Part shown: piece after piece, positions 34,909-44,137 of the stretch
Layout: every line of letters begins with the position of its first letter
Numbering within the stretch: the stretch's first letter is position 1
NCBI RefSeq assembly: GCF_037023755.1
Contig: NZ_CP146100.1
Coordinates: 4,681,501 to 4,745,500 of the forward strand
Source of the DNA: Saccharopolyspora sp. SCSIO 74807
GTDB taxonomy: Bacteria > Actinomycetota > Actinomycetes > Mycobacteriales > Pseudonocardiaceae
Direction: 5' to 3'
Length of the DNA stretch: 64,000 bases
Made by a program: the position numbers and the translations under genes
The notes under the pieces: model-generated
Told to the model about the DNA's origin: nothing
Seen by the model: the letters and a program-made list of their open reading frames with translations, nothing else
The model's database searches: none

Positions 34909-35388
34909 TTAGTCGATATACGGAGAGGGAAAGTTTTCCGTCACAAAAAGACCGGATTCTCTTATTTCTGAGATTTCGCTTGCATCGTTTCCGCTGGAGC
35001 CGATGTACATGTAGTAATCATATCCGACATGTACGTAGAACCGCTCTCCGTTCTCCAGCTTGCACCAAACCGGCCCTTCGCGAAGCATCATCCTGCAGAG
35101 CTCCAAGCCCTGATCAATGGTGACGAGTCCCCCCTCCCGCACGGAGACTCCGCTGTCCTCGTCGACCTCCAGGTCCCGGACTTCTAGTGAGCTAACCCCA
35201 GATGAGGAAGCCAGCAAGCGAATCGCTTCCAGGTAAGCGGACTCGGTGCGGCGATAATCCGAATGTGTCAGGATCGCACCGTCGAACTCCTTTCCTATCT
35301 CGGACATCGAAGTCCAGTCGTCGCCCTCGTAAGCGCCACCCGCACCGTATAGTTCGGGGTCGTACTTGGTGATCTTGTATTGGTGCAT
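34909..35388 (-). CDS. Presumed immunity protein for the Rhs toxin
   Basis: A 159-residue acidic protein with no signal peptide, transmembrane segment or well-known motif. It starts MHQYKITKYDPE, with EGDDWTSMSEIGKEF following, and ends in aromatic strands (YVHVGYDYYMYIGS). The ATG lies three bases after the rhs stop, the usual place of the cognate immunity gene in polymorphic toxin loci. Base composition is clearly more AT-rich than the surrounding genes. Its function is inferred from position; I do not recognise the family with certainty. Confidence 0.7.
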   Translation of the reverse strand: MHQYKITKYDPELYGAGGAYEGDDWTSMSEIGKEFDGAILTHSDYRRTESAYLEAIRLLASSSGVSSLEVRDLEVDEDSGVSVREGGLVTIDQGLELCRMMLREGPVWCKLENGERFYVHVGYDYYMYIGSSGNDASEISEIRESGLFVTENFPSPYID

Positions 35389-35391
35389 CTG

Positions 35392-35715
35392 TCAATCCCC
35401 GACCTGGTAGAGTTCCCATGGCTCGTCCGTCCCCCGTGGTCGCCCCAGACCGAGGGTTCCGTCACGAGTTTGCTTCGAGCCGAGCGCCCGCACACTCTTG
35501 GCAACCTTGAAAAGGCCACCACTGTGGCCGTCCACATCATAACTGTAGTATTTCTTGCCGTCGGTGAACACGGGCTGGCCGTGACTCTTGTTGGGCTTCG
35601 ATTCGAGTGGCTTGAGCCCTACGAACTTGGCGAGATCTTTCTGCTGCGCTGGACTGAGCTTCCCCGCAGGGCTAGCTGGCCCTGTGTGTCGGACTGCATT
35701 TTCTATGCATTCCTT
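35392..35715 (-). other. C-terminal toxin tip, Ntox21-like
   Basis: The 107 residues after DPLGLAP. GQPVFTDGKKYYSYDVDGHS, then GGLFKVAKSV, TRDGT and a final QVGD match my memory of the Ntox21 pattern (GQ-VF, D-D-H-GG-K, R-GT, GD at the end), a predicted RNase toxin. The conserved Asp, His, Lys and Arg are present. The family call is tentative. Confidence 0.6.
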
Positions 35716-38700
35716 GGGGGCGAGACCGAGCGGATCGATCCACACTTGCGGGTTGATCACGTACCGGTGTGCGTCAGGGCCACCAGCAAGACCCACCGGA
35801 TCAGCGCTCGAATATCTTCCGATGGAAGAATCATAATGGCGGTAAAAGTTGTAATTAAATCCTGTTTCGGGGTCGAAATACTGGCCGGGAAACCGCAGCG
35901 GCACGCGCGTTGCGACAGAATTTTGCAGGACGGTTCCGCCCCACAATGCCGTCCGATCGATCCAGTCAATGCTACCGCGGCCATCGACTGTTTCCGACGG
36001 GCTTCCGGAGAGATCGGCGACAATGGAAAAGAAATTCTCGTCCACCCACTGCTGAGGCGCGTCGTGCGCGGCGGTGCGTCCATTCTGGGTCAATGGCCGA
36101 AACGTTCCAGGTTGATAGTCCCATGCGGTCGCCTTCGCATCCGTAAGAACGGTCCCGCCAGGATCGAATTCAGTGTGCTCTTGCTCTGCCAGAACCGTGC
36201 CGTCCCAACTGAATTTGATCTGCTCGACGACTTCGGGGCCTTCTGGATCAAAACGTTCCTTCGCCACTCGCCGTCCCAGGGCATCGTATCGATATCGCCA
36301 TCGTTGTCCGTCGGGAGTTACTACGGCGGTCAATCGGTCGTCGGTGTCCCAGAAGTACTGCCAAGTGGCCGGCTTTCGCGACAGACGCTTCTGCTGACGG
36401 AGCACCATCCGTCCTTGGTCGTCGTGTTCGTAACGGACCTTGCCCGCTCGGCGGATCAAGGTTCCCGTGTACTCGCGTTCTCCGTGGGCTTCGGAGTCGT
36501 AGGACTGCTCCGGGCTCGGCCACGCCGCGTTCGTGACATTGCCCGCAGAGTCGTATGCGTAGCGCTCGGTCCAACCCCGGCCCTGTACTGCCGTCACTCG
36601 CCCAGCTCGGTCGAGGGTGAAGGTGCGGTCGCCGGTGAGTCGGTCTTCGATGCCGGTGAGGTAGCCGTCGGCGCGGTATTGGTAGGCGCGGTGCTGGGTT
36701 CGTTTACCGCCTTGACCGATCAACGTTTGTGACTTGAGCTGATGGTTCGCATCCCATGCCTGGGTAAGGACCGCCTCGCCGCCGATGGAGCGGTGGATCT
36801 CGCGACCCGCCGCGTCGTGGTCGAACCGAATCGTGCGGCCTGCGGTGTGCAGCGCGACCGGGTTGCTGTTCGCGTCGTATTCCCAGTCGGTTTCCGCCCC
36901 GGACGGGGTGACGCGCCGGGTTCGACGCCCCAACATGTCATAGGCCGAAGTCAGGGTGCGCCCGTTGATGGTTTCGCTCAGCACACGTCCTGCCGGATCG
37001 CGTTCAAAGGTCACGTACGCATCCGAGTTGATCGCATGGCGGAGCCTTCCGGCTTCGTCATACGTGAACGTGGCACTCGTGTCGCCCCCACGGCGTTCGA
37101 CGACGTCGCCGAGCAAGTTGTGGTTGAACGTCGTCGTCTCGCCCGCCCCATTGGTTCGTTCGACGAGTTGGCCCGCAGCGTCGTGACGGTAGGTGAGAGT
37201 GCGGTCGTTGAAGTCCGTCTCGGAGACCAGACAACCCGTGGCGTCGTAGTCGTAGCGCCAGACGAGGCCCTGCTCGTTGGTCACGTTTACGAGGCGGAGT
37301 TCGGTGTCATAGCGAAATTCGAGCCGCGTGCCGTCCGGGCGCACCTCCGCTGAGGGCAGGTCGAAATGAGTTACGTCTGTGGACGTGCACTGCCCGAGCG
37401 CGTCGACATGGGTGCGGAGATTGCCCTCCCCGTCGTAGAGCCACCGCTCAGTGGCGCCATCAGGCAGGATGCGCCACGCGGGTTTGCCGTCGACGGTCCA
37501 GCCCAAGCGGGTCGCCCCGCCGACCGGGTCGGTGATCACGACGACGCGACCGAATGCGTCACGTTCGTACCAGGTCGTGGCGCCGAGCGGGTCAGTGATC
37601 GCGGTCGCCAAGCCCGTAGCATCTATCTCAACGCGAGTGGTGTTCCCCAGTGCGTCGGTGACGTTGACGAGATGGCCATTCCGATCGTATTCACAGGTAG
37701 TGGCCGCATCCGCCGGATCGACAGACCGGGTCAGGTTCCCGCGTTCGTCGTATTCGTTACGCGTAATCGCACCGTCCGGAGCGATAAGCGTGATCGGGAG
37801 TCGGAGGTCGTTGTATTCGGCTCGGATGCGGCTTCCGTCCGGGCGGATGACGGAGGCGACGTTGCCGTCCTCGTCGTACTCGTAGTTGGTGGTGCGGCCC
37901 AGCGGGTCGGTGCGGGCGAGGAGGCGGCGGTGTTCGTCCCATTCGGAGTGGGTTTCGGCGCCGTGTGGGTCGATTTCGCGGGTGACTTGGCCGTCGTTGT
38001 CGAGGTGGTAGGCGGTGGTGTGGCCGAGGGAGTCGGTGACGTGGGTGATCGCGTTGTCGAGGTCGTAGTCGAAGGTGGCCGACAGCGAGCCGCCGGAGCC
38101 TTCGGTGCGCACGCACCTGCCCTCGGCGTCGTAGGTGTAGCGGTACCAGCAGTCGTTGCGGTCGGTCCAACCCGTGATGCGCCCGGCGTCGTCGTAGTCG
38201 AGCGTCAACGGTTGGCCGGAGGCGTTGATGACTTCGGTGAGCCGCTCGCCGTGGTAGCGGTAGCGCATCAGGGCCACGTCCGCACCGTTGTCGGCGTCGC
38301 ACAGGTACAGCGCGGTCACCAGGCGGTTGGTGGTCTCGATCCGGATGCGGTAGCCACCACTGTGCTCGATCTCGGTGGGTAATCCGGTGTCGTCGTGGTG
38401 AAAGTCGATGCGGTGGCCGTTGCGGTCGGTGATCGCCGTGAGCGGCCAGTGGGTGTCGTGCTGGGTGAAGTGCAGCTGCTGGCCCAGGGGCACGTCGGTG
38501 ATCGTGTAGCCGCCGTCGTCGGTGCGGGTCAGCGGCCAGCGCGGGCCCTCGGCCGGGTAGACCTCCACACCGGGCATCGGGTCCGGGTAGCACAGGGCGA
38601 GCCCGTCTTCGGAAGCGAAGTACACGCCCTCGGCGTCGACCTCGAGCCGCTGGTCCAAAGTGGACGCCCAGCTGGGGCCGAACGCGAGCCCGATCCGATA

Positions 38701-39834
38701 CGACGACAGATGGGTGCGGCGCAGGATCAGCGGCAGCAGCCCGCCGAGTTCGACATCGGTCTGGGTCATCACCATGCGGCCGCTGTCGATGTCGATCGGG
38801 TCCTTGCACAGCGGCATCTCCCGGGTCGTCTTCGACAACCCCGCCGCATCACCCGCGTGTTTGGTGCCGCGCAGGCCCTTGGCGGCCTTCGACAAGCCCC
38901 CGATGGCTTTGCTGCCGAGTTTCGCGACTCGTCCGAACGGTATGACGGTTAATGCGGTGTCGACGAGTATCGAGGTGAGGCTGCCTTCGCCGGTGGCGGC
39001 GTAGATACCGGCGTCGATGGCCAGCGCGGCGCCGCCGGTGATGCCGGCGGCGATGAGGAAGGCGCCGCCGACGGCGTTGCCGACGACCGGGATCGCCTGC
39101 AGGACCAGACCGACGACCGCGAGCGCGCCCGAGACGACCTTCAGCGCCGAGGAGATCTCCTTGAGCACATCCTTGTTCTCGCGGATGAAGTCCTGCCCCT
39201 GCCCGATGAGGTCGTAGCTGGCCGGGGGCTCTTTGAACCGCATCCCCTTGGCCTCGTGGATGCGATTCGTGCACTCACGGGCCGCAGCGGTCATCTCCGT
39301 GCGCAGGCCGTTGGCCTTGTCCACGCAGTCCTGCCACGCCGCCCGCGCCGACGACAACGCCGCCGAGGCGTCCCCGGTATCCGACTCATACGCAGGGCCC
39401 GGCGGCGGAGCCTGCCCGGCCGGAGCATGAGCCGCCTTCTCCCGCTCCGCCTGGGCATGAGCACGGTCGGCCGACTCCGCCCGCTCCACACGACCCTCGC
39501 TGGCCTTGAGCTGCTCCCACAAGCCAGGCGCCTGATGCGCTAGCGGTCGCATCTTGCCCTGCAGCTCCGACAACCGCGACGAGAAGGTGTTCAGCGCCGT
39601 GCCGACCTGGCTGAACGCCGTGCCGGTCACCCGCAGGTCCGGCGGCAACTCCGAATCGATCTTCTCCCGGAACTGCTCCGCCTCCGGACCCTGGAACTGA
39701 CCCGTGTCCATGCTGGTGATCCGCTCGGCCGCGTGCGCCGCGGACTCGCCGAAACGGTCATACCGGCGGGCCGAACCCGCGATCGCCTCCGGCGACCCGC
39801 CCAGCGAGAACAAATGCTCCGGAAAATCCGCCAT
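35392..39834 (-). CDS. Rhs/YD-repeat polymorphic toxin with type VII-like N terminus
   Basis: A 1480-residue protein. Residues 1-130 are helical and resemble WXG100/type VII putative-secretion domains (FSLGGSPEAIAG; Gln/Ser-rich heptads), with an Ala/Pro linker near 140. Residues 230-282 are a hydrophobic stretch. A DUF6531-like block starts near 342 (CKDPIDIDSGRMVM). Many YD repeats follow (YDAAGR-type) to the RHS core end RYSSADPVGLAGG...WIDPLGL at about 1373. The last 107 residues are the toxin tip. ATG 39834 follows GGTGGGGG. It likely kills or inhibits neighbours and needs the downstream protein for self-protection. Confidence 0.9.
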   Translation of the reverse strand: MADFPEHLFSLGGSPEAIAGSARRYDRFGESAAHAAERITSMDTGQFQGPEAEQFREKIDSELPPDLRVTGTAFSQVGTALNTFSSRLSELQGKMRPLAHQAPGLWEQLKASEGRVERAESADRAHAQAEREKAAHAPAGQAPPPGPAYESDTGDASAALSSARAAWQDCVDKANGLRTEMTAAARECTNRIHEAKGMRFKEPPASYDLIGQGQDFIRENKDVLKEISSALKVVSGALAVVGLVLQAIPVVGNAVGGAFLIAAGITGGAALAIDAGIYAATGEGSLTSILVDTALTVIPFGRVAKLGSKAIGGLSKAAKGLRGTKHAGDAAGLSKTTREMPLCKDPIDIDSGRMVMTQTDVELGGLLPLILRRTHLSSYRIGLAFGPSWASTLDQRLEVDAEGVYFASEDGLALCYPDPMPGVEVYPAEGPRWPLTRTDDGGYTITDVPLGQQLHFTQHDTHWPLTAITDRNGHRIDFHHDDTGLPTEIEHSGGYRIRIETTNRLVTALYLCDADNGADVALMRYRYHGERLTEVINASGQPLTLDYDDAGRITGWTDRNDCWYRYTYDAEGRCVRTEGSGGSLSATFDYDLDNAITHVTDSLGHTTAYHLDNDGQVTREIDPHGAETHSEWDEHRRLLARTDPLGRTTNYEYDEDGNVASVIRPDGSRIRAEYNDLRLPITLIAPDGAITRNEYDERGNLTRSVDPADAATTCEYDRNGHLVNVTDALGNTTRVEIDATGLATAITDPLGATTWYERDAFGRVVVITDPVGGATRLGWTVDGKPAWRILPDGATERWLYDGEGNLRTHVDALGQCTSTDVTHFDLPSAEVRPDGTRLEFRYDTELRLVNVTNEQGLVWRYDYDATGCLVSETDFNDRTLTYRHDAAGQLVERTNGAGETTTFNHNLLGDVVERRGGDTSATFTYDEAGRLRHAINSDAYVTFERDPAGRVLSETINGRTLTSAYDMLGRRTRRVTPSGAETDWEYDANSNPVALHTAGRTIRFDHDAAGREIHRSIGGEAVLTQAWDANHQLKSQTLIGQGGKRTQHRAYQYRADGYLTGIEDRLTGDRTFTLDRAGRVTAVQGRGWTERYAYDSAGNVTNAAWPSPEQSYDSEAHGEREYTGTLIRRAGKVRYEHDDQGRMVLRQQKRLSRKPATWQYFWDTDDRLTAVVTPDGQRWRYRYDALGRRVAKERFDPEGPEVVEQIKFSWDGTVLAEQEHTEFDPGGTVLTDAKATAWDYQPGTFRPLTQNGRTAAHDAPQQWVDENFFSIVADLSGSPSETVDGRGSIDWIDRTALWGGTVLQNSVATRVPLRFPGQYFDPETGFNYNFYRHYDSSIGRYSSADPVGLAGGPDAHRYVINPQVWIDPLGLAPKECIENAVRHTGPASPAGKLSPAQQKDLAKFVGLKPLESKPNKSHGQPVFTDGKKYYSYDVDGHSGGLFKVAKSVRALGSKQTRDGTLGLGRPRGTDEPWELYQVGD

Positions 39835-40160
39835 CGCAACCCCCACCACACGAACCCACGCCGAGACGGCGCGCACAGACGATCCGGCCAACGGCAACAG
39901 GCACGAACAAAGCGCATTGAGCAAGCGCTCGCACGCGACTGCACCCGTGATCACGACAGATCATCGCGAGTCTACGACACCACCCGGACCCGCCGAGGCC
40001 GAACGGAAATCCCGCGATCCACGACCGCAGCGACGTAGCCGAACCGATGCCGGCCGCGAGGTGCCGCCTCCGAGTGGTCGATCATCCGCGCAGCCTTGAC
40101 AACATGTCGACACAGGGCACAATCAGGCAACAACAAATCTTGAAGCGGAGGAAAACGGGC
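39835..40160. other. Divergent intergenic region between rhs and the fructose operon
   Basis: 326 bases. The half nearest the fructose operon contains a TTGACA promoter (40096-40123). The rest holds no convincing gene, repeat or hairpin; open frames here lack ribosome sites. No clear promoter for rhs was found. Confidence 0.5.
40096..40123 (+). promoter_or_regulatory. Promoter of the fructose operon
   Basis: Perfect TTGACA at 40096-40101, then 16 bases to CACAAT (or 17 to ACAATC), 37 bases before the DeoR gene start. The CAGGCAACAACAA stretch immediately downstream could hold the FruR-type operator. Confidence 0.6.
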
Positions 40161-40919
40161 ATGTACGGGGCCGAGCGGCAGCAGCTGCTGGCGCAGCGGG
40201 CGCGGCGCGACGGGCGCATCGACGTCATGGCCGCGGCGGCCGAGCTCGAGGTCGCACCGGAGACGATCCGGCGCGATCTCGGCGCGCTCGAACGGCAGGG
40301 GCTGGTGCGCCGCGTCTACGGCGGAGCCATCCCGGTGGGCCGCATCGACTTCGAACCGGGCGTGACCCAGCGCGACAAGACCAACGCCGCGGAGAAGGAA
40401 CGCATCGCCCGCGCCGCGGTCGACCTGCTGCCGCAGCGCGGCACGCTGCTGCTCGACGCGGGCACCACCACCGGCAGGCTGGCCGGGCTGCTGCCCAGCG
40501 ATCGCGAATACACCGTCGTGACGAACTCGCTGCCGGTGGCCACCCAGCTCGCCAACCGGACCAACTGCACGCTGCACATGCTCGGCGGGCGCATCCGAGG
40601 CACCACGTTGGCCTCGGTCGAGTCGTGGGCGCTGGACGTGCTGGCGGGGCTGACCGTGGACGTCGGGTTCTTCGGCACCAACGGCTTCTCCGCTCACCGC
40701 GGATGCACCACGCCGGACACCGCGGAAGCGGCGGTGAAGGCGGCGATGGTCGCGGCCAGCCGCAGGCGCGTGCTGCTGGCCGACCACAGCAAGTACGGCG
40801 ACGACCAGTTCAGCCGCTTCGCCCGGATCTGCGAGATGGACGCCGTGGTGAGCGATGAGGCGTTGGACGCCGAGGCCCGCGCCGAACTCGCCGCGGAGAC
40901 CGAAGTGGTCCCGGCATGA
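40161..40919 (+). CDS. fruR: DeoR family regulator of the fructose operon
   Basis: A 252-residue DeoR-type repressor. The N-terminal winged helix has VMAAAAELEVAPETIRRDLGALERQGLVRRVYGGA-type sequence, the canonical DeoR signature. The C-terminal sugar-phosphate isomerase-like domain has DAGTTTGRLA and GTNGFSAHRG. It very probably senses fructose-1-phosphate. ATG 40161 follows GGAGGAAA; an upstream frame extension lacks support. Its stop overlaps the fruK start (ATGA), so it is the first gene of the operon and likely autoregulated. Confidence 0.92.
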   Translation: MYGAERQQLLAQRARRDGRIDVMAAAAELEVAPETIRRDLGALERQGLVRRVYGGAIPVGRIDFEPGVTQRDKTNAAEKERIARAAVDLLPQRGTLLLDAGTTTGRLAGLLPSDREYTVVTNSLPVATQLANRTNCTLHMLGGRIRGTTLASVESWALDVLAGLTVDVGFFGTNGFSAHRGCTTPDTAEAAVKAAMVAASRRRVLLADHSKYGDDQFSRFARICEMDAVVSDEALDAEARAELAAETEVVPA

Positions 40920-41863
40920 TCGTCACGGTCACCCCGAACCCGAGCCTGGACCGCACCGTCGCGGTGGACCGGCTGGTTCCGGGCACGATCCACCACGCCG
41001 GTGCCGCGCGCCTGGACCCGGGCGGCAAGGGCGTGAACGTGGCCCGGGCGCTGGCGGCGGCGGGCAGCCGCACCGTGGCCGTGCTGCCCACCGGCGGTGC
41101 CGAGGGCGCCGAGCTGGCCGAACTGCTCACGTCCGAAGGCGTCCCGGTGGCCGAGGTGCCGATCGCGCGGTCGATCCGCAGCAACCTCGCCGTCGTCGAA
41201 GCCGACGGGACCACGAGCAAGTTCAACGAGCCCGGCCCGGAACTGACCGGGACCGAACAAGCCGCGCTCGAAGCGCGTTCCGCCGAACTCGCCGAAACGG
41301 CGGATTGGCTGGTCACCTGCGGGAGCCTGCCCGCGGGCGGCGCGGACGACCTGCACGCGCGGCTTGTGGCCGCCGGGCGCGCCGCGGGCACGCGCGTGGC
41401 GGTCGACGCTTCCGGCGCGGCGCTGACCGCTGCCTGCGCGGCCGGGCCGGACCTGATCAAGCCGAACCTGCAGGAACTGTCCGGGCACGTCGGCAGACCG
41501 CTGCCGCGGCTCGGCGACGTGCTCGACGCCGCTGGCGAGATCCGGTCGTGCGGGGTGCGGGCGGTCCTGGTCAGCCTCGGCGAGCACGGGGCGCTCCTGG
41601 CGGAGTGCGGCGGAGCCTGGCACGCGACGAGCCGGGCGGTTCCGGCGGTGCTCAGCACCGTCGGAGCGGGAGACGCGACGCTCGCGGGTTTCCTGCGAGC
41701 GGGGGGATCCGGGCCCGCGGCCCTGCGCGCGGCGGTCGCCTACGGCACCGCCGCGGTCGGGCTGGCGGGCTCCCGGATGCCCGCCCCGCACCAGGTGCGC
41801 ACGGCACGGGTGCGGGTGCACGAAGTGGACGAGACGTTGAGCCTCACTGGAGCGGCGGCATGA
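40916..41863 (+). CDS. fruK: 1-phosphofructokinase
   Basis: A 315-residue PfkB-family kinase that converts fructose-1-phosphate to fructose-1,6-bisphosphate. The start ITVTPNPSLDRTV-like sequence (VTVTPNPSLDRT) and LDPGGKGVNVARAL are diagnostic of 1-phosphofructokinase, with the catalytic-base signature STVGAGDATLAGFL at residues 243-256. It overlaps the regulator gene upstream and the EIIA gene downstream by four bases each, so it belongs to the fructose PTS operon. Confidence 0.95.
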   Translation: MIVTVTPNPSLDRTVAVDRLVPGTIHHAGAARLDPGGKGVNVARALAAAGSRTVAVLPTGGAEGAELAELLTSEGVPVAEVPIARSIRSNLAVVEADGTTSKFNEPGPELTGTEQAALEARSAELAETADWLVTCGSLPAGGADDLHARLVAAGRAAGTRVAVDASGAALTAACAAGPDLIKPNLQELSGHVGRPLPRLGDVLDAAGEIRSCGVRAVLVSLGEHGALLAECGGAWHATSRAVPAVLSTVGAGDATLAGFLRAGGSGPAALRAAVAYGTAAVGLAGSRMPAPHQVRTARVRVHEVDETLSLTGAAA

Positions 41864-42315
41864 CCCCCACCGAACTGATCACGCCCGGCCTGGTCGACCT
41901 CGACCTCGCGGCCGACGACCGGCGCGCGGCCGTGCGCTCGATGGCGCAGCGGGCCGTCGACGCCGGGCGGATCACCGACCTCGAACGGTTCCTGGCCGAT
42001 GTGCGGGCCCGGGAGGAGCAGATGGCGACCGGGCTGGAAGGCGGCATCGGCATCCCGCACTGCCGCTCGGCCGCGGTGACCGAGCCGACGCTGGTGTTCG
42101 CCCGCAGCACCGCGGGGGTCGATTTCGGCGCCGACGACGGCCCGGCGACGCTGATCTTCCTCATCGCCGCGCCGGAAGGTGGCGGGGAGGAGCACATGAC
42201 CGTGCTCGCCGCGCTCGCCCGGCGGCTGGTGCGCGAGGAGTTCACCACGGCGCTGCGCCGGGCCGACGATCCGGCGGCGCTGGCGCAGTACGTGCGCCAG
42301 GAGGTCTCGCCGTGA
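41860..42315 (+). CDS. PTS fructose-specific EIIA component
   Basis: A 151-residue EIIA of the fructose/mannitol type. His67 in GIGIPHCRS is the phosphorylation site; ATGLEGGIG and EEHMTVLAALARRL are conserved around it. It takes phosphate from HPr and passes it to EIIB. It is a separate polypeptide here, overlapping fruK and the EIIBC gene. Confidence 0.93.
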   Translation: MTPTELITPGLVDLDLAADDRRAAVRSMAQRAVDAGRITDLERFLADVRAREEQMATGLEGGIGIPHCRSAAVTEPTLVFARSTAGVDFGADDGPATLIFLIAAPEGGGEEHMTVLAALARRLVREEFTTALRRADDPAALAQYVRQEVSP

Positions 42316-43775
42316 AGTTCGTGGCCGTCACCGCCTGCCCCACCGGAATCGCGCACACCTACATGGCGGCCGAAGCCCTGGAGCAGGCGGCGAAGGACGC
42401 AGGCGCCGAGATCCGGGTGGAGACGCAAGGCTCGGCCGGGTCGAGCCCGCTTTCCGAGGCCGACGTGCGGGCGGCGGACGCGGTGATCTTCGCTGCTGAC
42501 GTCGGCGTGCGGGACCGCGAGCGTTTCGCGGGAAAACCGATCGTCGAAGCCGGCGTCAAGCAGGCCATCAACGACGCCGCGGGTCTGCTCGAACGCGCAG
42601 ACACGGCAGCCGAGCACAAGCCCGAAGCCGCCGAAGCGGCGGCGCCGGACGATTCCGGAGCAGCCGAACTGGGCAGCAAGGTGCAGGCGGGCGCAGGTCC
42701 GGCCGCACGGCTGCGCCAATGGCTGATGACCGGCGTGAGCTACATGCTGCCGTTCGTGGCCGCGGGCGGACTGCTCATCGCGCTGAGCTACGCGCTCGGC
42801 GGCTACCAGATCACCGAGGCACCACCGGTCACCGAGCACTTCGACGCGGCGAGCGCGCAGAGCTGGGCGGCACTGGCCAACCAGATCGGTCAGCAGGCGT
42901 TCGACTTCCTGGTGCCGGTGCTCGCCGGCTTCATCGCGTTCGCGATGGCCGAGCGCCCGGCGATCGCGCCCGGGTTCGTCGGCGGCGCGGTCGCGGTGAC
43001 CGTCGGCGCCGGGTTCCTCGGCGGGCTCGTCGCGGGCCTGCTGGCCGGTGCCGTGGTCGCCGCGCTGGTGCGGATTCCGGTGCCGCGGGCGGTCGCCGGG
43101 ATCATGCCGGTGGTGGTGCTGCCGCTGCTGGGCTCGCTGCTGGTCGGCGCGATCATGTTCGTGCTGGTCGGCAAGCCGATCGCCGCGGCGATGAGCGGGC
43201 TGACCGGCTGGCTCAGCGGCCTGTCCGGAACCAACGCCGCGCTGTTCGGGGCGCTGCTGGGCGCGATGATCGCGTTCGACATGGGCGGACCGGTCAACAA
43301 GGTCGCCTACACCTTCGCCGTCGGCGGGCTGAGCATCGCCAGCGAGACCTCGCTGGAGGTCATGGCCGCGGCGATGGCTGCGGGGATGGTGCCGCCGTTG
43401 GCGCTGGCGCTGGCCTCTGCGGTGCGCGCGAAGCTGTTCACCGCGGCCGAGCGCAACGCCGGTCGAACGGCGTGGTTGCTGGGCGCATCGTTCATCACCG
43501 AAGGCGCGATCCCGTTCGCGGCGGGCGACCCGCTGCGCGTGATCCCGCCGGTCGTGCTCGGCTCGGCCACCACGGGTGCGCTGTCGATGGCCGCAGGTGC
43601 CACGTTGCGCGCCCCGCACGGCGGGGTGTTCGTGCTGCCGCTCGCCGGGCACCTGTTGCCGTACCTGGGTGCGATCGTCGCGGGCGTCGTGGTCGCGGCG
43701 GGGGCGGTGCTGCTGGCCAAGCGGCTCCGGCGGACCGAGCGGACCGGCGCCGCCGAAACCGCCGTCGCAGCCTGA
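42312..43775 (+). CDS. fruA: PTS fructose-specific EIIBC permease
   Basis: A 487-residue fusion. Residues 1-100 are EIIB with the phosphocysteine Cys9 in TACPTGIAHTYMAAEAL. After an Ala-rich linker, residues 135-475 form the EIIC channel with about nine to ten hydrophobic helices, including MTGVSYMLPFVAAGGLLIALSYALGG (split here: the MLPFVAAGG core), FDMGGPVNKVAY and FITEGAIPFAAGDP, which holds the conserved substrate-site Glu. It imports fructose as fructose-1-phosphate. The GTG start overlaps the EIIA stop. Confidence 0.95.
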   Translation: MKFVAVTACPTGIAHTYMAAEALEQAAKDAGAEIRVETQGSAGSSPLSEADVRAADAVIFAADVGVRDRERFAGKPIVEAGVKQAINDAAGLLERADTAAEHKPEAAEAAAPDDSGAAELGSKVQAGAGPAARLRQWLMTGVSYMLPFVAAGGLLIALSYALGGYQITEAPPVTEHFDAASAQSWAALANQIGQQAFDFLVPVLAGFIAFAMAERPAIAPGFVGGAVAVTVGAGFLGGLVAGLLAGAVVAALVRIPVPRAVAGIMPVVVLPLLGSLLVGAIMFVLVGKPIAAAMSGLTGWLSGLSGTNAALFGALLGAMIAFDMGGPVNKVAYTFAVGGLSIASETSLEVMAAAMAAGMVPPLALALASAVRAKLFTAAERNAGRTAWLLGASFITEGAIPFAAGDPLRVIPPVVLGSATTGALSMAAGATLRAPHGGVFVLPLAGHLLPYLGAIVAGVVVAAGAVLLAKRLRRTERTGAAETAVAA

Positions 43776-43834
43776 ATTCGCTGCGCGGGAAGCAGCTCGA
43801 GGGTTTTCGCACCGACGGACTGAGAGGCATTTCC

Positions 43835-44116
43835 ATGAATCGTCGCGCCACGATCGCCGCCGCGGTCGGCCTGCACGCCCGGCCCGCCGCCCTGCTGGCT
43901 TCGGCCGCTGCCGGGCAGCCCGCCGCGGTGACCATCGCGAAGGTCACCGATGATCGTCCCGGCGACCCGGTCGACGCGAGCAGCGTGCTCGGCTTGATGA
44001 CGCTCGGCGCCCGGCAGGGCGAGCAGGTGGAGCTGAGCTCGGAAAGCGCCGAAGCGCTCGACGAGCTGGTCGCGCTGCTCGAACGGGACCTCGACGAGGA
44101 ACCCGCGGCCACCTAG
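43835..44116 (+). CDS. ptsH: Phosphocarrier protein HPr
   Basis: A 93-residue HPr. His14 in VGLHARPAALL is the phosphate carrier residue. The SSVLGLMTLG segment corresponds to the regulatory-serine region (Ser46 in Firmicutes), where serines are present but the surrounding sequence is weak. ATG 43835 follows GAGAGG. It is encoded 59 bases after the permease. Enzyme I is not in the window. Confidence 0.93.
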   Translation: MNRRATIAAAVGLHARPAALLASAAAGQPAAVTIAKVTDDRPGDPVDASSVLGLMTLGARQGEQVELSSESAEALDELVALLERDLDEEPAAT

Positions 44117-44137
44117 GCCTCCCCAGGAATCCGAGTT

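Noticed and set aside
39235-39545. Small plus-strand frames in the N-terminal part of rhs
   Set aside because: They are antisense to a helical region of the Rhs protein and have no independent start signals.
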